From assembly GCA_027858325.1 (NCBI GenBank), contig JAQICU010000261.1, positions 1-9,979 of the forward strand: DNA of 9,979 nucleotides, written 5' to 3'. Position numbers and translations under genes: made by a program. Every line of letters begins with the position of its first letter. Within the stretch, counting starts at the first letter, position 1. Below, piece after piece: positions 1 to 6,925 of the stretch. The notes beneath the pieces were generated by a model. The model did no database searches, was not told the origin of the DNA, and saw only the letters and a list, made by a program, of their open reading frames with translations. This DNA is from Candidatus Cloacimonadota bacterium (lineage in GTDB: Bacteria; Cloacimonadota; Cloacimonadia; Cloacimonadales; TCS61).

Positions 1-451
1 GATCGAACAGATAGCTATCCAAAATAATCATGAAGATATGCTGCCCTCAATTCGGAATTCCCAAAAAAGTATAGATGAAAATCTAGAATCAATTGAAGTT
101 ATAGCCCAATATATGTTCAAGGGAAAACCATCTGAAGATTTTCAGGATTTGATCAAAGACGAAGCATTTGCCATTTATCGTAACAAAAGAGAACTGCTTG
201 CTCTGAAAAAAGATGTGATCAAGAATTTCAATAAAATGATAGCTCAAAGATTGAGTAATGAAAAGGAGATCTTAATTGCGGAATTCGAAGGACTGCAATT
301 CATCTATGATGACACATTATCTGAATTGATGAGTGAAGTAACTTCTGCCACTGAACAGTATCAGTTCAGTTTACTTAGTATCCTCTTTAAACAAACCCAG
401 ATAATGGATGATGAGTACAAAGAATTTCAGGAAAAAGTAAGAAATGAATAA
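1..451 (+). CDS. C-terminal part of a helical, charged protein of unknown function (5' end outside window)
   Basis: The reading frame is open from base 2 to the TAA at 449-451, giving about 149 residues. The first in-frame ATG (38) has no Shine-Dalgarno-like sequence before it and the frame stays open upstream, so I read this as the 3' end of a longer gene. The visible part is rich in Glu, Lys, Asp, Gln and Leu with almost no Pro or Gly. It is predicted to be nearly all alpha-helix, possibly coiled coil, with no membrane segment and no catalytic motif I recognise. The stop overlaps the start of the giant TPR gene by 8 bases, which suggests translational coupling and membership of the same operon. 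A TPR or coiled-coil accessory protein of the envelope machine is a reasonable guess, but the function cannot be named from this fragment. Confidence 0.75.
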   Translation, partial: IEQIAIQNNHEDMLPSIRNSQKSIDENLESIEVIAQYMFKGKPSEDFQDLIKDEAFAIYRNKRELLALKKDVIKNFNKMIAQRLSNEKEILIAEFEGLQFIYDDTLSELMSEVTSATEQYQFSLLSILFKQTQIMDDEYKEFQEKVRNE

Positions 452-3400
452 TAATAATAAATTCTTCATATTTTTCTTAGTTGCTCTGCTCAGCATCTCT
501 ACACTTGCAGCTCAAACTAATGTGACACCATCATCAGATCTTAATAATGAACTGACGGAAAAATATCAAGAGAAAGTCAATTATAAAAAAGAGGTCTATG
601 ACCGTACGCTGCGATTTGTTGCCGATAATCCAGACTCTCCCGGACTTGCGACCCTCTATTTTAACTTAGCCGAAATGAGTACTGAAATAAATATTAACGA
701 CCCGCAGATCACAACTGAATTTTATCAGAAAGTTCTGCTGGTTGATGAGAATTTTCTCTTTAAAGATGTAGTATTATATAATATTGGCTTTTATGGGTTC
801 AGATCAGAAGTTGATAAGCGTAATCTAGCCAGACAAAATAATATCAATTTGGTTATGAACTGGCCGGACTCACTACGTTTAACTGAAGAGAGCCTTGAGT
901 ATGTTATCAATTCATATACAGAGCTTTTTGAAACTTTTCCGGAATCAATATATTATACTGAGGCTTTTTATCGACTGGGAATCATCTACTTTGAATTGGC
1001 ACTGGATGCCCGTACTCCTCAAAAGTACTTTCAGAAATCGGTAGAATATTTCGATAAAGTAGCCCAGCAGGAAGATGATAAACTACAAAATTATGGTCTC
1101 TTCCAGCGCGCCTGGACAAATTTCACCATGGGTGATTTTACCAATGCAATAGAGGATTTTACCGCGATCCTGGAGATTCTTGATACAGACTCTCTGGAGA
1201 TAGAAACAACTTTCTTCGAGGCTGATGCTATTGAAAATATTGCCTTCAGTCTGATCGAATATGATGAAACCGATTTTGTCCAATACTCAAAAGCAGCCAG
1301 TAAGGCAAAAGAAATCTTCCATACCTTTGTTTCTGATGTATACGGTAAAGAGATATTATTAAAATCAATTAAATTAAAGCATAGATATAATGCTCCCATG
1401 CAGGCTGCTGACCTCTACAATGCTTACATCACTTTGTATCCCAGCTGTAAAGCATCTCCTTCTATGGTTGATTCGATAGTGACCATCTATAAAAATAATG
1501 CCGGTCGCACCAGAAAAGGTGTGCCTGCCGAAGAACTTATTGTTGATCAGTATAAACGCCTTACAACTGAATTCAGAGCTGATTCGGTCTGGTATCAAAC
1601 TAACCAGGATGAAGATATTACAGAGCAGTTGAAGATCATCAAAGCTGCCTATGAATTCCTGGAACCGAAATATTACAATATTTTTGCAACCTCAAAGGAC
1701 GAAGCTGACTATCATCAGTATAAAGATCTGGTTGAAAATTATCGTAAATTTAAAGAATTCGATACTGAAGAGTATGCCAGTAAGATCAATAAAAGTGTAG
1801 TTGATTTCAGTCAGGAGCTGGCGGAAAATTCACAGGATCCCAGACTCTATTTAGAAACGATCGATAACATTACAGATTTTATCGAGAACAACCCAGAATT
1901 TCCGAAGATTTTTAACTATCAAGAGACAAAGTTCTATAACTATGAGAGAATTTATGCTATTCTTGATAGTACAGTTGAACAACAGACCTTTATTGATACG
2001 ACCAGAGATCTTCATTTAGACCGCGCAGGTCTGGATTCCCTATTTATTGCTGCCACCAGCGAGTATCAAGATTTTCTGACTAGTTTTGAAGGTAAGGGAA
2101 ACCAAGCTGAAAAAGAGCTTATCAGGATCATCTACCAACGGGCAGAACTGCATTATAATAAAGAAGAGTTTGATCAAGCCTTTAGCGATTTTGAAAAGGT
2201 CATTCAATATCAGATCGAAAACGATCTGAAAAAGGTGATTTACTCACGTCTGGCTGAAATAAGCCAGAGCAGAAATAATTATGACGATGCCGAACGGTTC
2301 TATCGTGAAGCTGCCCAATATGCTTCTGCCGATGAAAAGGAGAACTTTAATAATAATATTCTGGCTACCATACAGGCTAAAGCTACCACTTTTGCCGATT
2401 CTGCAGACTTTGCAACTGCAGCTCAGGAATATTTAAGACTCTCTAAAGAGTTGGAAAACATAGATCCGGATAGAAGTGTCAGCTTTATGGTTAACGCTAT
2501 CGAGAGCTATCAGAAAGCAGGTCAGAATCAAACGGCGATCGATCTCTATCTGGAAATCGCTTCCAGAAAAGAGAGTAAGAATGACGTTCTTGCAGCTTAT
2601 ATCAGTGCTTGGACGATCACAGATTCCTTAAAGGACTGGAGCCAGAGCGAGGGGCTGCGTAAGCAGTTTATCAATAAATACAAAGAATCTAATGAAGCTT
2701 ACAAACTGCGACTTCAGATCATAGGCTTCTATGAGGGTGAGCAGTATAATGATAAAGAGAAAGCGGCTGAGATGTACCTGCAACTTCACGATGATTCTGT
2801 CAGATTAGATATTGGTGAAGACAGTAAAGAGAGCATCTTCCTTAATGGTTATAGGATCTATGCAGAACTTGAAAATGAAAACAAGATCGTTGAATTGAGT
2901 CTGCTGTTCGATAAACTCTATCCGAACCATGCCAAAACTAATGATTTTCTGGTCAATGTTGCCAAAATCTATAATGACCGGGGTGAAGATAAAAAATTTG
3001 AAGAGTTAGCATCCTACCTATATAAAAAAGATCCGACTATTGATCTGCTGGTCAAAGTTGCTGCTGACAAACTAAAAAAAATCAAGGCAGAAGTTGATAG
3101 TTTCTTTGTGGCAGAACAGTATGAACTGATGCACGAGAAGATCAGAGAATTCGAAAAATTAGATAAACACTATCTGGCAGAGGGACTTTCTCTTCCGACT
3201 GATGCGATTTACGATAACTTTGAATATTATAATAATTATGCTACTTTCAGAGATAAATTTCACACCGAAGTTGATGCTGTTCACCTTGATTTCCTTAATA
3301 GATCTCCTGACGACCTGATCAGGGTAAATGAACTTACTGAGTGGAAAAAACATCTGGTTGAGGGTAATAGAAGAATTCCTAAACTGTTGGAAATGGCAGA

Positions 3401-4808
3401 TGTTGAGAAAGAAAAAATTATTGCCCTTATTCAGGAGGGTAATCAATACGAACTGAAGACTATTGACAGGACAGAAGCGCTTTATGTAGCAGCCTTAACC
3501 TATGATTATGCTGCTGAGGTTGTCTCTATCCAAATTCAGAAGTATTTGGATATTTCCAATCAGTTGAATAATGATCAGATGAGGGAGAACCCGGTTCAGC
3601 AGAAGCAGTACAAAAATACTATTTTGAACAATGGAAGTCAGATCCAGCTGAATTTCTTAAAAAAAGCTGTTCAGATATATAAGACTATTCTAACAACGTT
3701 CTCCACAGGAAAGGACTACTCTGATGAATGGGTTGAGAAAACATATAACCGTCTGGTTGACCTGGGTATTGAGAAGCCTAAGATCCATGAATATTATTAT
3801 ACGAATTATGGTTGGATGAGTAATAAAGAACCGATCACCGATCTTTCTTTAACCCAATACAACTATGCGATCTGGAAAAATGTCAGCATTGCCACCGAGC
3901 AGACAGCTTTTGATTCTGCTTATGTAATAGTTGTGAGTGATACATTTGCCACCTTTATCAAGAAAGATATTGAAGCTGAGATCAAACCGGAACTACTGCA
4001 AATTTCTTATGCCTTCGATCAACCTTTAGAGATATACATAAATAATAAACTGGTTGAGAAAGAGGCTGTAATGAAAGAGGAGTTTGTCTCTGTTGGTGAT
4101 CAGTTATTACCTGAATACAATCTTTCTACTTCTCTCTATCTTGCTAGTGGTAAAAACAGTATTATCTTTAAAATTCCTGCTGGTGTTACAAGTGATAAAG
4201 CTGCAATCTTCACAGCAGAACTTTCTCTGCAATTTGATCAAGAGAAAATGGAATTTCATAAAACTACAGAACAATTTACACTTGTCTCTGATTTCAGCTG
4301 GCTGACTAGGAAAGAGGATTCTGAGTGGACAAAAATAAGTACAGCAGATACACTGAATTACTCAGAAACTGTGGATGATTCAATCGCAACTGATTCGGGA
4401 AAAGAGTGGATGCTGGCTAATGGCTCTAACTTCAAATTCTTTAAAGCTCAGATGTATGGAATGGAAGATAGCGAGGCTTTAGACATCTGGTATCCCGTGA
4501 TAGATTCACACAATGTCGAAACGGTAATTTTCAAGAAAGAGGTTGAAATATCAGGAGAAGTTATTAATGCCAGCCTGAAATGTATTGGTCAAAATACAAT
4601 TACGATCTGGATAAATAACAAGTTGATAGTTGAGAAGAGAGGTATTGTGATTGATGATCGTTTGAAAAAAATTCTACCATTTGAGTATGCTGTTGAAGAG
4701 CTTGTACCCGGAATAAATACCATTGAAATCAAAGTAGATGGCGGCATGGAGTATAAGGGTGTTATCTTTGAAATGAACTACCGCGCAAAAAAGAAGTTGA
4801 CAGAGTAA
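444..4808 (+). CDS. Giant exported TPR-repeat protein with two C-terminal beta-sandwich-like modules
   Basis: This 1454-residue protein starts with a signal peptide: Asn-rich/Lys n-region, hydrophobic core at residues 7-19, likely cleavage after Ala23 (LAA|Q). No cysteine follows the core, so it is not a lipoprotein, and the mature protein should be periplasmic or outer-membrane associated. TPR-like helix pairs, with alternating aromatic/Ala/Leu positions and Asp-Asn-Pro-type turns, are clearest at about residues 165-245 and 550-760. The region to about 1100 stays helical. From about 1180 the character changes to beta-rich with two related modules, about 1180-1275 and 1320-1454, each carrying an INNKL motif (starting near residues 1199 and 1391). 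These resemble galactose-binding or jelly-roll folds. An AGGA at 429-432, inside the upstream gene, can serve as ribosome binding site. TPR scaffolds bind proteins, and its place before exbB/exbD suggests a periplasmic partner of the motor. The exact role is unknown. Confidence 0.88.
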   Translation: MNNNNKFFIFFLVALLSISTLAAQTNVTPSSDLNNELTEKYQEKVNYKKEVYDRTLRFVADNPDSPGLATLYFNLAEMSTEININDPQITTEFYQKVLLVDENFLFKDVVLYNIGFYGFRSEVDKRNLARQNNINLVMNWPDSLRLTEESLEYVINSYTELFETFPESIYYTEAFYRLGIIYFELALDARTPQKYFQKSVEYFDKVAQQEDDKLQNYGLFQRAWTNFTMGDFTNAIEDFTAILEILDTDSLEIETTFFEADAIENIAFSLIEYDETDFVQYSKAASKAKEIFHTFVSDVYGKEILLKSIKLKHRYNAPMQAADLYNAYITLYPSCKASPSMVDSIVTIYKNNAGRTRKGVPAEELIVDQYKRLTTEFRADSVWYQTNQDEDITEQLKIIKAAYEFLEPKYYNIFATSKDEADYHQYKDLVENYRKFKEFDTEEYASKINKSVVDFSQELAENSQDPRLYLETIDNITDFIENNPEFPKIFNYQETKFYNYERIYAILDSTVEQQTFIDTTRDLHLDRAGLDSLFIAATSEYQDFLTSFEGKGNQAEKELIRIIYQRAELHYNKEEFDQAFSDFEKVIQYQIENDLKKVIYSRLAEISQSRNNYDDAERFYREAAQYASADEKENFNNNILATIQAKATTFADSADFATAAQEYLRLSKELENIDPDRSVSFMVNAIESYQKAGQNQTAIDLYLEIASRKESKNDVLAAYISAWTITDSLKDWSQSEGLRKQFINKYKESNEAYKLRLQIIGFYEGEQYNDKEKAAEMYLQLHDDSVRLDIGEDSKESIFLNGYRIYAELENENKIVELSLLFDKLYPNHAKTNDFLVNVAKIYNDRGEDKKFEELASYLYKKDPTIDLLVKVAADKLKKIKAEVDSFFVAEQYELMHEKIREFEKLDKHYLAEGLSLPTDAIYDNFEYYNNYATFRDKFHTEVDAVHLDFLNRSPDDLIRVNELTEWKKHLVEGNRRIPKLLEMADVEKEKIIALIQEGNQYELKTIDRTEALYVAALTYDYAAEVVSIQIQKYLDISNQLNNDQMRENPVQQKQYKNTILNNGSQIQLNFLKKAVQIYKTILTTFSTGKDYSDEWVEKTYNRLVDLGIEKPKIHEYYYTNYGWMSNKEPITDLSLTQYNYAIWKNVSIATEQTAFDSAYVIVVSDTFATFIKKDIEAEIKPELLQISYAFDQPLEIYINNKLVEKEAVMKEEFVSVGDQLLPEYNLSTSLYLASGKNSIIFKIPAGVTSDKAAIFTAELSLQFDQEKMEFHKTTEQFTLVSDFSWLTRKEDSEWTKISTADTLNYSETVDDSIATDSGKEWMLANGSNFKFFKAQMYGMEDSEALDIWYPVIDSHNVETVIFKKEVEISGEVINASLKCIGQNTITIWINNKLIVEKRGIVIDDRLKKILPFEYAVEELVPGINTIEIKVDGGMEYKGVIFEMNYRAKKKLTE

Positions 4809-4855
4809 AAGAAATGATAGCTTTTTAGTTTGAAGCTTGAGTTCAACTTTAAGAT

Positions 4856-4862
4856 AGAGGAG
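4856..4862 (+). promoter_or_regulatory. Ribosome binding site of the 83-residue exported protein
   Basis: AGAGGAG lies 4 bases before the ATG at 4867. This strong Shine-Dalgarno match is the main support, along with the signal peptide, for treating the following short reading frame as a real gene. Confidence 0.75.
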
Positions 4863-4866
4863 AAAG

Positions 4867-5118
4867 ATGAAGAAATTAATATTTGTACTATTGTTTGTTT
4901 TGATCATCTCTGTAGCATTATTAGGTCAGGCACCTGTAAGATCAGAGAAGTTGGGTAATGTTAAAACAGTAAAAAGTGCCTTAGGTGAAGAGACAAAAGT
5001 TGAGATCAGGAAACCGGATAACTCTTCCATTATGCCGCGTAAGGATACAAATCTGGAAACTGATATGAAATTGAGTGTTATTGATAAATTTAAAAAATCG
5101 AATAAGTTATTATATTAG
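4867..5118 (+). CDS. Small exported protein of unknown function within the motor operon
   Basis: An 83-residue protein. Residues 1-3 are Met-Lys-Lys, followed by a strongly hydrophobic stretch (4-19) and a plausible cleavage region around residues 20-22 (LLGQA), a typical Sec signal peptide. No cysteine is present, so it is not a lipoprotein; uncleaved it would be a single-pass inner-membrane protein. The mature part is about 61 residues, hydrophilic and Lys-rich, with no family motif I know. The start is supported by AGAGGAG four bases upstream. The gene follows the giant TPR gene after 58 bases and precedes exbB by 12 bases, in the same direction, so it is very likely co-transcribed. Its position suggests a small periplasmic accessory to the ExbB/ExbD/TonB-like complex, which is inference from context only. 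Confidence 0.8.
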   Translation: MKKLIFVLLFVLIISVALLGQAPVRSEKLGNVKTVKSALGEETKVEIRKPDNSSIMPRKDTNLETDMKLSVIDKFKKSNKLLY

Positions 5119-5127
5119 GGGAGGAAG
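5118..5127 (+). promoter_or_regulatory. Ribosome binding site of the exbB-like gene
   Basis: A purine-rich GGGGAGGAAG sequence starts at the last base of the preceding TAG stop and ends 3 bases before the ATG at 5131. It fixes this ATG as the start and keeps the N-terminal hydrophobic segment in the protein. Confidence 0.7.
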
Positions 5128-5130
5128 GGA

Positions 5131-5859
5131 ATGAAAAATAATCTGTTGAAGGTTTTTTTGCTAATTGTTTTACTTTTTAGTGTAAGCAGTCTTTCAGCTG
5201 CTGTGAATGTTGTAGAAATGTTTATTAATGGTGGTGTTTTCATGTACATCATCTCCTTTTTGCTGATCGTAGTGATTATCCTGGCGATTATCAAATACTG
5301 GCAGCTCACCATTAAAGAGAAATTGAACACTCAACAATTCTATCTTAAACTAAAAGGCTATATCAAAAATAACCAGATAGAAGAGGCAATTCGTATCTGT
5401 GCTCAGTTCAAGGAAACCACGCTGGGTTTTATCTTCTGGAATGGTCTTCTGGGTTATAATGACGGCATTAAATCCGGTAAAAAAGGGATAGAGTTGAAAC
5501 AGCATTTACAAAACTCTTTTGATGAAGCCGGTCTGCAGTCAATTCCAAAGGTAGAAAGCGGTCTTTTCTGGTTCGATATTATTGCTCAAATATCTACACT
5601 TATGGGGCTTTTGGGAACGATCTTCGGCCTGGTTGCTGCTTTTGACTCACTGGCCAATGCGCCTGAAGCTGAGAAAAGCCGACTTCTAACTGAAGGGATT
5701 TCCATGGCTATGGGAACCACAGCCTATGGACTTATTGTTGCAATTCCAACTATGCTGATCAAAGGTGGTTTGCAATCCAGAGCAGATAAAATTATCAATG
5801 ATATTGATGAGTTCAGTGTAAAAGCGATTAATCAGATTACCTATTCAATGAAGGATTAG
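5131..5859 (+). CDS. exbB: MotA/TolQ/ExbB-family proton channel protein
   Basis: A 242-residue inner-membrane subunit of a proton-motive-force-driven motor; in this family a pentamer surrounds a dimer of ExbD/TolR subunits. The sequence shows an N-terminal hydrophobic segment (5-23, ending SLSAA) that looks like a signal peptide, TM1 at about 35-57, a cytoplasmic loop, TM2 at about 148-171 with the family signature LMGLLGTIFGLVAAF, and TM3 at about 188-210 with TTAYGLIVAIP. Thr163 and Thr197 match the conserved pore threonines of E. coli ExbB (Thr148, Thr181). By the same alignment the E. coli Glu176 position is Met192 here. The family is certain; assigning it to Ton, Tol or an Agl-type motor is not possible from this protein alone, so the symbol is generic. 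The two exbD-like genes follow directly. Confidence 0.95.
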   Translation: MKNNLLKVFLLIVLLFSVSSLSAAVNVVEMFINGGVFMYIISFLLIVVIILAIIKYWQLTIKEKLNTQQFYLKLKGYIKNNQIEEAIRICAQFKETTLGFIFWNGLLGYNDGIKSGKKGIELKQHLQNSFDEAGLQSIPKVESGLFWFDIIAQISTLMGLLGTIFGLVAAFDSLANAPEAEKSRLLTEGISMAMGTTAYGLIVAIPTMLIKGGLQSRADKIINDIDEFSVKAINQITYSMKD

Positions 5860-5863
5860 TCTT

Positions 5864-6373
5864 ATGGCTTACGGTCCATCCAAGAACAGATCACGTTCTC
5901 AAAATGAAACTAGAGAACCGAATCTGATTCCAATAATGAATCTGTTCATAGTTATTATTCCCATGTTAATGACTATAATGGTAACAGTTCATCTGGCAAT
6001 GATTGAGATCACTCTTCCTACAGAATCTGCCGGAGGTGGTGGAGCTGATGAAGCACAAGAACAATCTGAAGAGGAAATTCCTAAAGTTATTACACTTGCC
6101 CTGCTGCCTGATCGGTTCGAGATCATGGTAGAGGGAATTGAAAAGATCATTACGATTCCTCAATTATCTGTCGGTACATACGATTATTTTACTCTGGATG
6201 AGAATATTTCTCGTTTAAAGAAGAGTAACGAAAACCAGGGAACGGTCGAACTTCTTCCCGATCCATCAGTAAAATTTGATACGCTGCTTAGATCAATTGA
6301 TATCTGTAAAAGCAATAATTTTCCTAATATCAAATATCTGACCTCAGCAACTAAGTTTTATAAAGCTAAATAG
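5864..6373 (+). CDS. ExbD/TolR-family protein, with Asn at the usual membrane Asp position
   Basis: A 169-residue protein with the ExbD/TolR plan: short basic cytoplasmic N-terminus (1-18), one membrane helix (about 21-45), a Gly/Glu-rich linker (55-74), and a periplasmic domain (75-169). The periplasmic domain has the family's final pattern, with a hydrophobic strand near 127-131 (TVELL) and a helix leading to NIKYLTS. The family normally has Asp at the start of the helix (E. coli ExbD Asp25), needed for proton coupling. Here NLIPIMN places Asn26 at that position. AAGGA at 5851-5855, inside the end of exbB, is its ribosome binding site and the gap to exbB is 4 bases, so translation is probably coupled. 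It is probably the non-protonatable or structural partner of the next gene product, which keeps the Asp. Confidence 0.9.
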   Translation: MAYGPSKNRSRSQNETREPNLIPIMNLFIVIIPMLMTIMVTVHLAMIEITLPTESAGGGGADEAQEQSEEEIPKVITLALLPDRFEIMVEGIEKIITIPQLSVGTYDYFTLDENISRLKKSNENQGTVELLPDPSVKFDTLLRSIDICKSNNFPNIKYLTSATKFYKAK

Positions 6374-6382
6374 GAGCAGATT

Positions 6383-6916
6383 ATGAATATACTATCTGTT
6401 AAGGTTAACCGTGCTGGCGGCGGCAAATTCCAAAGCAGAAAAAGAGGTAACAAAACAAAGGACCTTAACATTACTTCATTGATCGATATTCTAACTATCC
6501 TGCTGGTTTTTATGATCAAGAATATATCAATGGACTCTACACAGAAAAACGCTCCGGAGGGCATGCTCCTGCCAACGGTCGTCACCACAAATGATCTGAT
6601 CGAAAGTGGTAAGGCAGTTTATCTCAAAATATATCCCGACAAAATACTCTACGGAACAGAGAGTATGGAAGTGGGATCCGTTCAGGATTTCTTGAATAGA
6701 GCAGATATCCGGAATTCCCTGCTCCGCTTACTGCAAATGGAAGCAAGGGCAATTACTTCCAGTAACAGTAAACCCTGTTTGCTGATCCAGGCAGATAAGG
6801 ATCTACCCTGTTTGTATATAACGGAGTTTATTAAATTCAGTGCCCAGGCCTCCTTTGCCAACATCTACTTCTCAGCAATTCACACAGATGACAAAGATGA
6901 AGTCCTGGGATTATAA
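6383..6916 (+). CDS. exbD: ExbD/TolR-family protein with canonical membrane Asp
   Basis: A 177-residue single-pass inner-membrane protein. A basic N-terminus (residues 9-26) precedes DLNITSLIDILTILLVFM, the classic ExbD/TolR membrane signature, with Asp35 as the presumed proton-carrying residue. The periplasmic domain runs from about 50 to 177. At about 128-165 it has the family pattern of a strand ending in QADKD, an amphipathic helix, and a strand (NIYFSAI). Two cysteines (in KPCLL and LPCLY) flank the QADKD motif. AGGAG at 6372-6376 gives a good ribosome binding site, overlapping the stop of the previous gene, and the gap is 9 bases. It should pair with the exbB product and perhaps form a heterodimer with the upstream Asn-type paralogue. 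Sequence identity between the two ExbD-like proteins looks low, so the duplication is old or the two were recruited separately. Confidence 0.93.
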   Translation: MNILSVKVNRAGGGKFQSRKRGNKTKDLNITSLIDILTILLVFMIKNISMDSTQKNAPEGMLLPTVVTTNDLIESGKAVYLKIYPDKILYGTESMEVGSVQDFLNRADIRNSLLRLLQMEARAITSSNSKPCLLIQADKDLPCLYITEFIKFSAQASFANIYFSAIHTDDKDEVLGL

Positions 6917-6922
6917 GAGGTG
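6915..6922 (+). promoter_or_regulatory. Ribosome binding site that selects the ATG at 6926
   Basis: AAGAGGTG overlaps the stop of the preceding exbD gene. Its core AGAGG lies 5 bases before ATG 6926. The upstream in-frame GTG (6920-6922) is part of this sequence and therefore cannot be its own properly spaced start. Confidence 0.75.
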
Positions 6923-6925
6923 CCT

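Noticed and set aside
38..451. ATG 38 as the true start of the first gene
   Set aside because: No ribosome-binding-like sequence precedes it and the frame stays open to the left edge, so the gene most likely begins outside the window.
4829..4846. Inverted repeat TTGAA/TTCAA between the TPR gene and the small exported gene
   Set aside because: The stem is only 5 A/T-rich base pairs with no T-run after it, too weak for a terminator or operator claim. I also could not find a convincing -35/-10 pair in this 58-base gap.
6920..6925. GTG 6920 as the start of the TonB-like gene
   Set aside because: The GTG is part of the AAGAGGTG ribosome binding site; ATG 6926 has proper spacing.
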